NCBI GenBank assembly: GCA_026261815.1
Contig: JAMPIT010000230.1
Coordinates: forward strand, 34,494,501 to 34,558,500
Length of the DNA: 64,000 bases
Reading direction: 5' to 3'
Source: Monarcha castaneiventris obscurior
Lineage: Eukaryota > Chordata > Aves > Passeriformes > Monarchidae
Made by a program: the position numbers and the translations under genes. The notes under the pieces are model-generated. The model made no database searches. It saw nothing but the letters and a program-made list of their open reading frames with translations, and was not told where the DNA came from. This document shows positions 10,280 to 22,700 of the stretch, in pieces (position 1 is the stretch's first letter; every line of letters starts with the position of its first letter).

Positions 10280-11110
10280 GGCGCGGGTGGTTCCCAGGGC
10301 CTCTTGCGCTGGGGAGAAGCGGGAGATGGGGAACACCCGACTGACGATTGCGGCTCGCCTGCCGTGGGAGCGGCCGTGCCGGAGGGAAGGAGGGAGGGAG
10401 CGGGAACAAAAGGAGGAGGGGAAAAGGTGGGAAAGAAAGGGAGCCACGTGACGGGCGCCGGCGAACCGGAAGGGCACGCCGCGTGCGGGCGTGACGTGGC
10501 GGCGGCGGAAGTGCGTGTTGTGTGTGTGTGCGTGTGTTTTGGTCGGGGCCGAGGCGGCGGCGGAAGTCGGCGGCGGGGCTGGGTGAGGCACGGCTGCGCC
10601 CCCGCCCCTCGCCCCCACCGAGGAGCCGCCTCCCCTCTTCCCCCTCCTCCGCCCACCCTGCCCCGGCGCGCCCGCCAGCCCCGACCGACGCGCGGACGGA
10701 CGGACGGACGGACAGCACTGCGCCGCCGCCCCGGCTCCCCCGCCCCGGCCAGGTGAGGAGGCGGTGGCGGCGCGGGGGGGCCCCGGCGGCGGCCAGACAG
10801 CGGCGGCCGCGCGTTGTGCGGGCTCCTGCCGGCGGCCGCTGCCCCGGCCCTGCGGGAGCGTCGTGCCGCGGTGCGGGGGGCCGAGGTGGGCAGCCCGGCG
10901 TGCGCGGAGGGGAGGGGAGGCTGCTCTCTCCCTTCCCGGCTCAAAATGGCGCCCCCGGTTTTCCCACTTCCCCTTATTCCTGTGCCTGGAAGGGAGCCGC
11001 GGGGGAGGGGAGGTGGCGGCGGGGGTTGGAGGGGCTGGGCCCGGGAGAGCGGGGATCCTCCCCTGCGTGCGGGCGCTCCTGCAGAGAGGTATCGCTGTCT
11101 GGAGCCAGCC
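10280..11110 (+). promoter_or_regulatory. RAB5A: CpG-island promoter of RAB5A
   Basis: Dense CpG from about 10,280 to 11,110 spans the non-coding first exon. Visible motifs upstream are an E-box GCCACGTGAC (10443-10452), a CRE-like TGACGTGG (10492-10499) and three ETS-type sites (CCGGAAG at 10466, CGGAAGT at 10506 and 10561). There is no TATA box, in keeping with a broadly expressed gene. Confidence 0.8.
10560..10752 (+). other. RAB5A: RAB5A non-coding first exon (5' end approximate)
   Basis: The donor GGCCAG|GTGAGG puts the exon end at 10752, inside the CpG island. The next recognised acceptor (16484) precedes 90 bases of untranslated sequence before the start codon, so exon 1 is non-coding, as in mammalian RAB5A. 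The left boundary is a guess. Confidence 0.65.
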
Positions 11111-14100
11111 GTGAGGGCTGATCCCCTCGAGTTGCTTGTGAGATATGAAGGGGGAGGTTGGGTGGTGGGTCCCTCGCTTTCCCTTTCACTTGCCGCTGGA
11201 AGGAGGACGGTGAACTAGGTGGGAAGTAAAATACTCCCGACAACGCGTCGCCATCGGGGGGATCGCGACAGGCCTAGTATGCTGGATATCTTCTGCATCG
11301 CACTGGATTGGAACTAGACACAAAGCTGGGGTAGGGTGGAGGAACAAACCTAAGCTTTTTTTATGTTTTAGAGGAGAGCTGAATTGCATAAGAACTATCA
11401 AAATGTTCCAAACAGGGCCATGAAAGGCTGTTCTCTCAGCATTTTTAGGGTTTTTTTTTTTTTTTCCTACCTTGCACTTCTTTGGGAGCTTGGGGTTGGA
11501 AATGAGAGGCTAAACAGCTAATTAAGCAGCTGAAATTAATCAGTTTCTTTCCTGTAACGTTCAGGCCAAGTAAAAATCGTGGCATTTTTGATTTTTTCCA
11601 GTTTTATAGTGACTCCTCAGAGTTACAGTCAGGCTAGATTGCATGTAGGTATTGTTCTTCCATAACGAGAAATGTCAGGAAAAGGTAGATGTTGGCTGAA
11701 GTGAGGTGGCTAGAGACAATGGTATTATAGTCATCACATACATTTCCTGTATGATAAACCAGTTTATCTGAAAGCAGTTGGTGCCATTCATCATTCGGAT
11801 GAGCTTATGAGGTGTCTATTACCTTTAATTGGAAGGCTGTATTTTTTTTGCAGCAACTGTGTTGATTCACTTGTTCAACTTACAGTCTCATTATGTTTCA
11901 ATATACACTGGCTTACACGTGACAAGCGTTTTGCTAGTTGTCCCTGTCACTGTCTTGACCACTGCAGTAAAGTGTCACAATAATTTTGTTGAACCTGGAA
12001 AGGAATAACAGAAAATTCGGTTAGTAGGAGTGGCTGATAATATAGGGATTTTTAGTTACTGCTTTTTAAAACATTAAAGTCCAGTATAAACAAATTTAAA
12101 GTAGATAGGTAATGGTTGTAGCCTCAGCATTGTATGGTTTGTGTCTGTTAATGCAATGTACAAAAGTTTATTAGTAAGAAACACTGCTGTTTGCTATAAG
12201 ATATAAAAGTGGTGGAATGTTCCAGTTTTAAATTTATCGTGAATTTTTTCTTGTGGCTTTTTTATTTGATAATGCACTTAATCATGTTAAATGCAGGAAC
12301 AGTGCTCACTGTCTTAATCTCTTCAGTAGGCTGGCTTTTGTCACCAGTGTTACTTTGATACTTCTGTATTAGCTGTCTTGTAGTGGAAAAGAGGCCAGTC
12401 CCTATGCTTACATGACTGAATTATGCCATTAAATTGTGCGTTTGTAGGTGTTGGCTGGGGCTATTGGTATTTTGTACACAGACTCAAGCATAATAAGATT
12501 TGTGTTCGATCTGTTAAAATCTTAGGACTCTTCTGTAAATAAAATTCAGACTATCTAACAGCATACAAATTTCTCTTCTGGAGTGATGAGAATACCCAGC
12601 ATCTGGTAAATTAGTTGGTGGGGTTACCAGGAGTACTTGGCAAATAATAATGCTCCAAGCTTTGTGTTCTGGCATTTCAGCATGAGCGTGATGTGTCTTG
12701 GGGAGGATATTCAGGAGAAGAGTGAAAGTTCCAACTTAGCTGAGTGACCCGTGTATTTGTAGTGCCCTAGACTGCAAAATGGAGTTCTTACATTAAACTC
12801 TATGAGAGTAAGAAAATCTCCCTCATTTCCATCCATGTGAAGCCATCCAGTTCAGAAATCTTTATAGTATTTTCTTTAGCACATTTTTGTATTAGTAGAT
12901 GTCTTGCATAACTCCCATATGGATCAGTTTAAGAGCTTGTTTCAAGTCAAGCAGTTGTGTACTTGCTTTTGTGTAGCTGAATGAAAGTGGCTTACCAAGG
13001 TTTTCTTTCTTTACATATTCCAAACATATTGATTACATTGCATACAAAATTGGGAGGGGAGGAGAAGGGGAAGCATAGTAGTGGATTTTTTTTCCAGGAA
13101 ATTTTCACTAGCGCTGAGTTTGCAGTGTATGTAGGATGTAGGATACTGAGTGTAGTATTCCTCCCAGGTTCTCCAGGTTTGTATTTTACTGATGAATTTA
13201 GGAATAGGAGAATGAATGTGACCCGAGACTTGGAGTGTGCATGGGGGACTGTAGCATTGAAATCTACTTCTGAATCTTTGTGAGACATTGTGTGCTCAGC
13301 TCACAGATGTGGAAAGAACAGGCCAAAACCATTCTGTATTGGCTGTGTCAAACTGCAGTGCTGCTTCTCTTCAGATTAAGCAGATGCTTCCCTTGCTTGT
13401 TGTGTATGTATGCTGCCATGTAGTGAACTTTAACTACAGGGTTTTGGCATCATCTGAAACTTCAAAAGATGATGATTTTCATATACACTTCTAGAAGGTG
13501 TTAATGACTTTTTTAATATGTCAAAATCATCTGGATGTGCTCTGTCAGGGTTTCAGTCTTGCATTTTTTTTTTATCCTGAGCTGTTGAAAAGTGGGTGGT
13601 ATGACTAGTAGGTTTTATTATTAATTTATGAGATGTATTGATGTGACTGTTGAATGAATGAGGTTTGCAGTATGTTTCTTAGACGGCCTTCCTCTTAGGT
13701 ACTGTGGTCTGCTATCAGCTTGACAGCTGGTTATTTTTGTGCATGGTATCTGACTGTCTAGAATTATTTTGGGGGGGGGAGGGATGCTGTAGGAGTGTAA
13801 ACTTTGAAGTTCTCTGATAACTACAGCTTCTGTAGCTTGGGCATCTACAAAAACCGCACTAGGTATTTTTCTTGACAATCTGTGTCAGCTTTGTGTTCTG
13901 AAGTAGTATTGCTAGGGGTAATAATTACTGTTTTAAAAGTGATAGAAATCTGAATTAACTACAAGCTGTAAATGTTCAGGTGAAATTGATAAATATTAAC
14001 ATGAGTTAAATCGGTCTTGCCTGTTTTTCTCTCATACCTCCTTTTGCTCTCAGGGTGGGAAACAGCAAGCAAAAAAGCAGTCATAGCGAGTAACCTGTGC

Positions 14101-16484
14101 AGTGGCTTGATTCCTCACTGTGTGCCATCTAGAAGTCACTTGCTCGCAGGAGTACTAAGTCACATGGTCATTGGATGTTGTCCTTATGTCTTTATGAATG
14201 CTGCAGAGTCTGGAAAAACATGGGATGTATTTAGATTAAAGGGTTTAAAATTATTTCATGGTTGTCCAAACACACTGGATTGCTACAGCAAACAGATGGG
14301 GTTTTTTTCATTTTAAAACATAAATAACTTAATTGTCTTTATTACTTTTCCAAAGGAAAAGATAAACAAATGGCTAACAGTATTCTGAACCACCTATGTT
14401 TTGGTTATGCCTTGCTGCTTTCTCTATTGTAGTACAATTACAGAGAGATTAACTGTAGTCACTGATCCATTTTTATCCAAATCACTCCACAACTTCTGAA
14501 GCATATTTCAGCAACATGGAGGGGGAAGAGTTTTGCCTGAGAACTAACGCACTAGTAGTGTAAAATTGTTGTTTTATGGTGTGAGGATGAAAGGTCTGGT
14601 ATTTTTTAAATAACTGGATCCATTCCTGTATTCTGAAACACTTCACCAAAATTAGTTTAATGAATCAGAATCTTAGCTTAGAATTAACGTAATAAGAGTG
14701 GTGATAGGATTTGCAGGGGCTTTTTTGCTTCATTCTTTCACTGTGGAACACTTTCATATGTTTCTAAAAATACAGAGCTAAAATGTGATTCTTATTAGAT
14801 TATGTTGTACAACTAAAATTTTAAAAATATGTATTTTTGATTTAAATATGAGGTAATAGTCAAATAGAACACAAACTCAGGACAGAATGCAAAATTGTTA
14901 TATCCTAGCTTGAAGAAGGTAAATTATTTTGAGATCTATGAGAAAAGGAGCAACATGAGCATTCTAAGATGTTGAAAATATTTTTAAGACCTGTATTCTG
15001 TTTACAGTGAGAAATAGAATATCTGTTTTTCAGCTGTTATGTTATTCAATATATAATGCTAAGATTTTTGTTCTCATTTATTCCATGAATATTAGTTTGT
15101 AAGGGAGTATCTTGCTGAAGGGTAGGGTTCTGTTAGACTGCTGAAGCACTTTGCAGGAGAAAAGGTTCTTCAGGACTTGGGTTGAGGGAAAGGGAGAGTT
15201 AGGAAGGAGAAGGAAGGCTTAGCATCTGAGCTAGGCCTTTAGCAAACTAGAATGCTCAAGTGCCTGATGTATGTGCTAAGGGGTTTGAAATAGGAAGATG
15301 GCTAAAGATTACTGCTTAGTTTAAAATGTAGTTCCTTTACCACAAGGAATAAAGAGCAGGAAGTCATTTGGAACTATTATGCTTGCTTACTTTTTTGAAA
15401 CATACGTTTTAAAGCCATTTTTTGCATTGGGAGCCTGTACTCTAATCTAACTTGCGTCCTACATGTTAGAAAAGCTGTATCCCCACAAAGTGTGCTCACT
15501 TCAGAGAAATAATCAGCTGGGTAAGACAAAATTATAGGCTGGTTTGGGGGAGTCTTTTGTTTTATATCTACTGTTAAGTGTGTAAAAGCATAAATATTAG
15601 GATCAGAAGTGATACCAGCAGAGTCTAAAGACTTCCCTGTCCATATGAGTAAGTACTGTGGGTGGGGTTTTTTAAGCAGCTGGAAAGAAGAGTAGGCAGA
15701 CTAAGCAATACGCTGTTCATACTTGTTTTTAACAAAGATCTCTGTTGTTAATATTGATCTAGGACATGTGTAAGTATTGGAAATAGAAATTAATCATCAT
15801 ATGGTAGTTCTCTGGTGGATTGTACAAAGTGGCCTGAAATTATTGTTGGTCAAGGCAGTTGTTTTTCATATGGAAGGCTTCATGTCTGCTTCTCAGTACA
15901 ATCATTTATTTCAGAGGGTATTAATGGCTTGTATGTGAAGATCTGTACTTTTATTTAAGGAAATTGTGTTTGATAGATGGCATAGAAGTGAATTGATGGA
16001 CGTATACTTGCAAAGAACTTACTGTGGTGTTTGAGTTTTCCCAATTTGCTCAGTTTTTTCCTCATCCTTCAGCAATGCTGACTTTGGAGTATTGGTTAGT
16101 AATAGCATAATTATGAAAAGTTATTGCTTCTTGTCATTTGTTACTTTACTGACAATTTGAAAGTCTGAATTTGTTGTGTTAACATCAGTCTTGATTTGTT
16201 AAGAAATAACAGGAGACTGAGGTCTTGCAAGAAGAAACATAATTGGGTTTTAATGTCCTAATTTGAAGCTTTAATGGCAAGACTAGGTGTTGAAGAAGAT
16301 AACTGGTTCACGTGTCGTAAATGCTGGCTATACCTGGCAACTTACCGGTGATGGTACCTGTACTCTGGCCTGTTGACTTTAGTAAATATTAGGTCAAGTT
16401 ATATATAATATATATTGCACTAGTGTACGAGACTTTCTTACTTGGTTTGTAAATCTAATGCACCCACTGTCTTTTCACAAATAG
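10753..16484 (+). other. RAB5A: RAB5A intron 1
   Basis: A 5.7-kb intron in the 5'UTR with ends GTGAGG and CAAATAG. The first 350 bases belong to the CpG island and the rest is AT-rich. I see no embedded gene; a poly-T run lies at 11452-11465. Open stretches near 13.0-13.5 and 14.0 kb show no similarity to known families. Confidence 0.75.
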
Positions 16485-16737
16485 GTCGTTACTGGCAGAA
16501 GAACCAGGATTCAGATCTCAGTGGAACTTGCTTTCAAAAGCTGTTGAAATAAAGGACTGCTTTCTAATTTGGACATGGCTAATCGAGGAGCAACAAGGCC
16601 CAACGGGCCAAATGCTGGAAATAAAATTTGCCAATTCAAATTAGTACTTTTAGGAGAGTCTGCAGTTGGCAAATCAAGTTTGGTGCTTCGTTTTGTAAAA
16701 GGACAGTTTCATGAATTTCAAGAAAGTACGATTGGAG
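16485..16737 (+). CDS. RAB5A: RAB5A exon 2 (start codon; P-loop and switch I)
   Basis: The acceptor is CAAATAG|GTC at 16484 and the donor GGAG|GTGAGA after 16737. Bases 16485-16574 are 5'UTR and the ATG is at 16575. The exon encodes residues 1-54 plus one base of Ala55, including GESAVGKS and STIG. Confidence 0.96.
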
Positions 16738-19700
16738 GTGAGAAAATTATCCTGTTAATTTGTTTCATATTGAGTTTTTATATTGTCCTTGCCCTTGAAA
16801 ACCTTTAATGTAATGGCACTTCTAGGGTGGGTCACTGACAGCAAGGATCAGATCTGAGCCCTGTGTCAGTAATTGAGAGCTGTAACTTTCTAAGTTGAAC
16901 GTAATTGGCACAAGGCCGTAGCAAACATCCTTTTCAAGTGGAGGTAGTAAATGTGTTCTTGAACTGCGTAGTTTTGACACCTGGGCTCAATGTCACGTTT
17001 TGTTTGTAAGTGGGTGTGTGTCTCTTAATTGTACTGTATGCTTACTGCATGAAATAACTGCTTAGTAAGAATTATGAGCTTACTTTCTATGAAATAAAAA
17101 AACCCCAGCATTGCATCTTCCAAAAAGCTTGTGTTTGTCACTTACGCATGCTGACTTTGCTTTTGATTTTGGAGAACTTGCTACATTTCTGGATATATTT
17201 CTGTGCTAGTAATCACATAATTTATTGAGCTGTTTTTCCATTTTGTGACTTGAACAAAACAGGTGCTGGCTACTAGAACTAAAAAAAAAAATCTGTTTAA
17301 CTGTGAACAGATTTTGTCACACTCTTCCGCTTGCCAGATTTCTTAAAGTTACATTGTATTTTGGAGATGTTTGTGCTTTGAGCTGTATTCCTCCTTGGAT
17401 AAATTTAAAAGTATCCTAAAACTACCTAACAGCATACAGATTAGAAGTGTGGATTTTATGAATTGATAAATACTCTCCTGTAATTGCTGTTGCAGCTTGT
17501 ATGAGTCAGTCTGTTCCATTGTAATATTTATGTGGAGGCCTTTCAGTGGTCTGTGTGTGTCTTCACACATCAACAGTTGTTGAAATGTAAAAACTCTACA
17601 AAGCTTACAAAAATAAATACAAGCTGAATTTCATTGCATTCTTCTTTTGCCCTATTTCTAGCTGTTACATGTATTTATTTTTTGTATCTGTCAGCATAAA
17701 TGGAGAACCACATATTTTCTACTTTAGTAATCTTACTAATGCACACTTTTGGCTGTAGGCATTTTATCATGGCTCAAGGATAGGTGTTAGTTTGAAAGTT
17801 TCTATATTCTCTGATACACAGCTGTGTGGTAATATGGAGAGCATTCTCAAAACATATGTAGTGAATTAACTTTCCAATATCAACAAGGTTTTTAGTTTTA
17901 AAAAACTGTTAAAATTAAGTGAAATTCATTGTTCCATTTCAGTGATCTCCAATTCATTTAACTTCCATTTAGTTTTTTCTTGTTTTAGTGTTTGGGAGAA
18001 CCCAAACCCTGTTAACACTGTTCAAAATCCAAACAAAACTTAAACAAGAGCCTAAGTTCAAGTTCAGGTATATGAGGTCTAATGTAATCTGTATTAACTT
18101 GTGCCTCTTCTATATTACGTAGAAGCAATGAAATGCTATATAATACAGCTGAGAGCTATTAAATGCAGCAATGTTTGGATTCAGAAAAGTTTTCTATAGA
18201 GAAAGCTGTCTTAACTGTGTGGCTTGTAGTTGCCCAAGGCATAATTTTCTTTGTATACAGAAGGGCCTTTTAACAAAGAGAGGCTTATGTTCATTGTGAA
18301 TCCAGATAAAAACATCTGAAAGGGAGTGCAGTTAAAGGCGGACATGTTGGATGGTGGTGGTGTGGTTTTGCCACTTCAGACTAGTGTAGCAAGGTCTGTT
18401 AGTTGCTTAAGACAAAAGTATGTCTGTTAAAGATGATAGCCTTTAGATAATTAACACAGGTGATTAATTGTCAATTTACTATGGCCTTGGCAAGATGCAA
18501 GAAAGTTATGTTTTTTGCAGAAATTAACTGACGTTTTAAGGTGGTTGAAATGTTCCCTTTATCATGAAGCAGAGGATTCTGTAGAGTAAACCACTTGTTT
18601 AATTCTCCTTCCAAGTACATACCTTCATTTAGGGAGTGTTTTTCTGTCAAGAGAATAATATCTGTGAGAACTTCAAAATCTGCTTGCTTAACATCTTGTC
18701 TCTGCCTTGAAGAAATATAATACTGAGCTGGTTCTGGGGAGGAAGCCCTTAGTTTAGTGCAGGATGTATGGTGTTTTCTCACTCTATTTTGGTTCCGGGC
18801 TGCTTAGGGAGCTGCCAAGTGGAGCCTGTTCTACCAGTGTTCGGATATGTAGCATTTAGAGAGATTTATGTTGATTTAACATTGGAACATCAAAGCCTTT
18901 ACCTTCGCCAGCCTGCCTGCTCATCTGTGATGGATGCTAATACCCCTGAAGCAAGAGCACCTGACCACTTAAGGAGTCAGCTTCTGGTCACAGTTTAACC
19001 CCAGCCAGTAGCTAAGTACCATGCAGCTGCTGCTCACAGCTGAGACAGGGACACTTCTGTATGCTAGCTACAATGTCCTTTACAGAGCAAGATTGGCTTC
19101 ATTTTGGTTTCTGTAATGAGTTGAGTTGAAGGATGCAGCAGTTTTGGAATGATTCATAGGCTATGATGTCTCTGAATATGTATGACAGGATAACGTCCCA
19201 GGTATGCAAGTGTTACGGGTCAGTGTCTCTTCAGACATTCGATTTAAATGGGCCACAATCTGTCAGTGTGCCTAGTGATCAGAGTTCCCACTTCAGCTAA
19301 GTAGTGAGCTTTCCTCAGTTTTGTAATACTGGTTTCTATGTTGTGTGGGCACTCGCCTCCATACTTCTCATTGTACCTCTGCCTGAATGGAAAAGTTTTA
19401 CTGGGAGTAACTGTTTGAAGACTTGGAATGAGTTACTTAGTATTTTCTGTAACTGGAAGACCATTATTTATGGTAATGTGTTCATCTGTAGTAGCAATGT
19501 CTGCAAGTTTCCCTGAAACTGCAGACTGTTGAAATAGTGCTCAAATTAATTATTGAGATGACTTGCAAAGTCAAAAATACAGCTGCTTAGAGAACAAGAG
19601 CTTGTAAGAAGTGCTTCTTTCTTGCAGATCTGTTAGCGAAGGTAAAGTTGTCAGGAGCTGAAAATCAAAGTTTTAAGATGCTATTCAAGTAATATAAATG

Positions 19701-22700
19701 TGTAGAGCTGCAAATATCTGAACTGTTGGATTGTAGCATGATGGGATGCTGTTACTGGTGGTCTGTAATACATTTCATCCTGCTTCAACAGACTATCTAG
19801 AAGGTTTAAGAGAAAGCTTATGGTAACTCAGATTAACTATTCATGAAAAAGGGAATTCTTGCCAATTTTTGCTTTCTTGTGTCTAACTTGAGGACAAGTC
19901 TTGTTGTTTAAATAACTCCTCTGTGTTGATCAGAGTCCGTCTGTCAGCTAATGCTTGCATGAAAGCCGCTGTATTTTAACAGTAGGTTTGAATTGTTTGC
20001 ATCTCTGTGAACATAACTATATATGAATATAGAGATAAGCAGACTTCTGGTTTCAGCACCTCTGTCTTTTTTGTAGCTGCTTTTCTAACCCAGACTGTAT
20101 GTCTGGATGATACAACGGTAAAATTTGAAATTTGGGATACAGCTGGGCAAGAGCGGTACCACAGTTTAGCACCCATGTACTACAGAGGAGCACAAGCAGC
20201 TATAGTGGTATACGACATTACAAACGAGGTAAGTACTGGATTACAGAGGCACAAGGGGAATTTGGAAGTTTCCAGTCTTGCACTGGTCTTTACTTACTTT
20301 TTTCTCACTGACTTGTGTGAATCAATTCATCATTTTGTAGAATCACAGAATGGTTTGGATGGGAAGAAGCCTTTAAAGGTCATCTAGTCGAACACTACTG
20401 CTGTGGGCAGGGATGCCTTCTGCTGGACTAGATTGCACATTTCATATTGCACTGTGTGATGTCAATTTGTGTCTGTAAACTTTTCTGGCTAAAAGACCAT
20501 TTCTAGGGTTGGGTTGTTTGGGTTGTTTTGGGGTTTTTTTAATATCAAAAAGAGAGAAAACAAATCCTCTTGTAGAAGTGTTTCTAACCCACCCCGAAGT
20601 TAGTTCACAGAGTTTGAGCTATTACTCATCACGTTGCTGGTGGCACTTTTATTTCTGACAGTGGAAGACATTATTTTAACATGGTATTATTGCAAATTTT
20701 GATTAAGGATTGGAAAGGTAGCACAAGTTACTGAGACCAAACCCTAAGGTTATTAGGTTTCTTTTTATTTGAACTTAGTTTGAATAATCTTTGCTTGTTT
20801 CTGATAAAATGAGACTTAAAACCCAAAACTTTAAAAAAAACCCCAGAAATTATGTACCGTCATGAACAGTCTTTAGTAATTAGAAAGTAATATTGAGGCC
20901 TTTTCAATATAGCTGTTCATATACTTGTTTCTCCCAGAGAAACTGAAATTCCCATTTTCTCTCTTAACCACTTCTTTCCTTACTCTGTCTACACAAAGAT
21001 CTTCTACCTACTTACTTCAGCATTATCCCAGCTAAGCACAGTTGAGAACTAAGGTAGGAATGTTTCATTTTAAAAGCTCAGTTGGCAGTTTGGATTGTGC
21101 CTTTGGACTAAGGTAGCAGCCTTGCATTGGCGTTTTGTGCTTGAAGTGTAGATAACAGAGATGGGGGTAATAGATGAGTACAAAAGGATGATAAAACTCA
21201 GTTGCATCATTTTGCAATCATTAACAGGAATCCTTTGCCAGAGCGAAAAATTGGGTCAAAGAACTTCAGCGACAAGCAAGTCCTAACATTGTAATAGCTT
21301 TAGCAGGAAACAAAGCTGATCTAGCTAACAAAAGAGCTGTGGATTTCCAGGTATGTACATAACTTTTGTTCATAGAAATTGCATTTTCTTTGAATATATG
21401 GTAAATAAACCTAGGCTGGCTAGTTGTTATGGAAGTCATGTTGTTAAATATAAATGTCAGCTGAGACTAATTAAATTATACATGCTACCAAAAAACCTAC
21501 TTCTGTACAAGTAATATGGAGGAATAGACTTTTTGGAATAATTAATTTGACTTAGAGGAATAATTAATTTATTTGTGTATCTTTTAAGGCTAATTGAATA
21601 TCTGTTCTTTGTGATGTGACCTCTTTCTGTCTTCTACCCAAAATTACTGGTAACTGGAGTTTCAATGGATGAGATAGCAGTAACTCTAACAGCAAACTGT
21701 TCTGTCTGGCTTGTCAGCCAGAGAATTTTGATTATCATATGATGCAAAGCTGATTGATGTGCCTAACTTGCTTAGGTTGTACTGCTGAAAAAGTGTTCAA
21801 ATTTTAATTGAGCTTTTCATGACATTTCTTTTGGTTTAGTGATTACATCTGTGCTCTCACGGGTGTATTTTATCTTCTAGAAAGTTTAATCAAGTCATCA
21901 GAAAATAGCTTCGAAAGTGAATAAAACTAACTGCAGGTAGTTTTGGTCCATTCATGACTGACTGAATTTGAATTAAGATAGTATTTATTAGTCAGTAATT
22001 AGTCATTAATTTACAGTTTTTAATCTGTGTCTGGGGTCATGTGAGATACAGCTGCATATAGTAATGAATCCTTTTATAACTATAGAAAGTTGAATTATGG
22101 TTAGCAGTGGTTTAGGTGTTTTTCTGCCAATCTTCTAATTTTATACTTCCATGACAGTTGACAGGAGACTTTAGTGTTTTATGAAAAATTGTGGTATTTA
22201 ACAAAAATTTCATGCATGACTGCAGTCAATAATGTAATCAAATTTAACTACCAAAGTAAACCTACCTGTACTGGTTTTTTGAACAATTACAGTCTTAATG
22301 TTTTTCAAATGTTAGGGGTTTTGCTACTGTGGATTTATGGGGTCCTTGAGGGCTTGACAGGCCTTTCTCATTGCAAATCACATATTAGATTCCTAGGTAT
22401 TTGTTAATATGTTGTTTCAGATATAATTACATAGATCTTAGCAGGTGTCACTTAAATAATTACAGAGTGCTGTAGATTATTCTTGTCATCATAGGTGTTC
22501 TGTAATTCAGCTTTTTTTGCACATTTCTTATTGAATGCAAAGGCAGTTACATAATCATAAGAAGCTGTAGATTCTGAGCTGAATTGACTAATAAGAAGTG
22601 GCAAAAATAGTAGTTTGTATGAGCAGAGTATCAGATGAAAATTCATACTGAAAAGGGAGGTAACATGGCAAAATAGTTAATACTGCTTATTTGCTGTAAT

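Noticed and set aside
10111..10944. 277-codon minus-strand frame and several plus frames over the RAB5A CpG island
   Set aside because: Same GC effect. The region is a promoter with a non-coding exon, and part of the frame runs through a CR1 fragment.
20229..20387. RAB5A exon 3 frame continuing past GAG
   Set aside because: It reads into the intron and a CR1 copy; a consensus GTAAGT donor is present and the next exon joins in phase.
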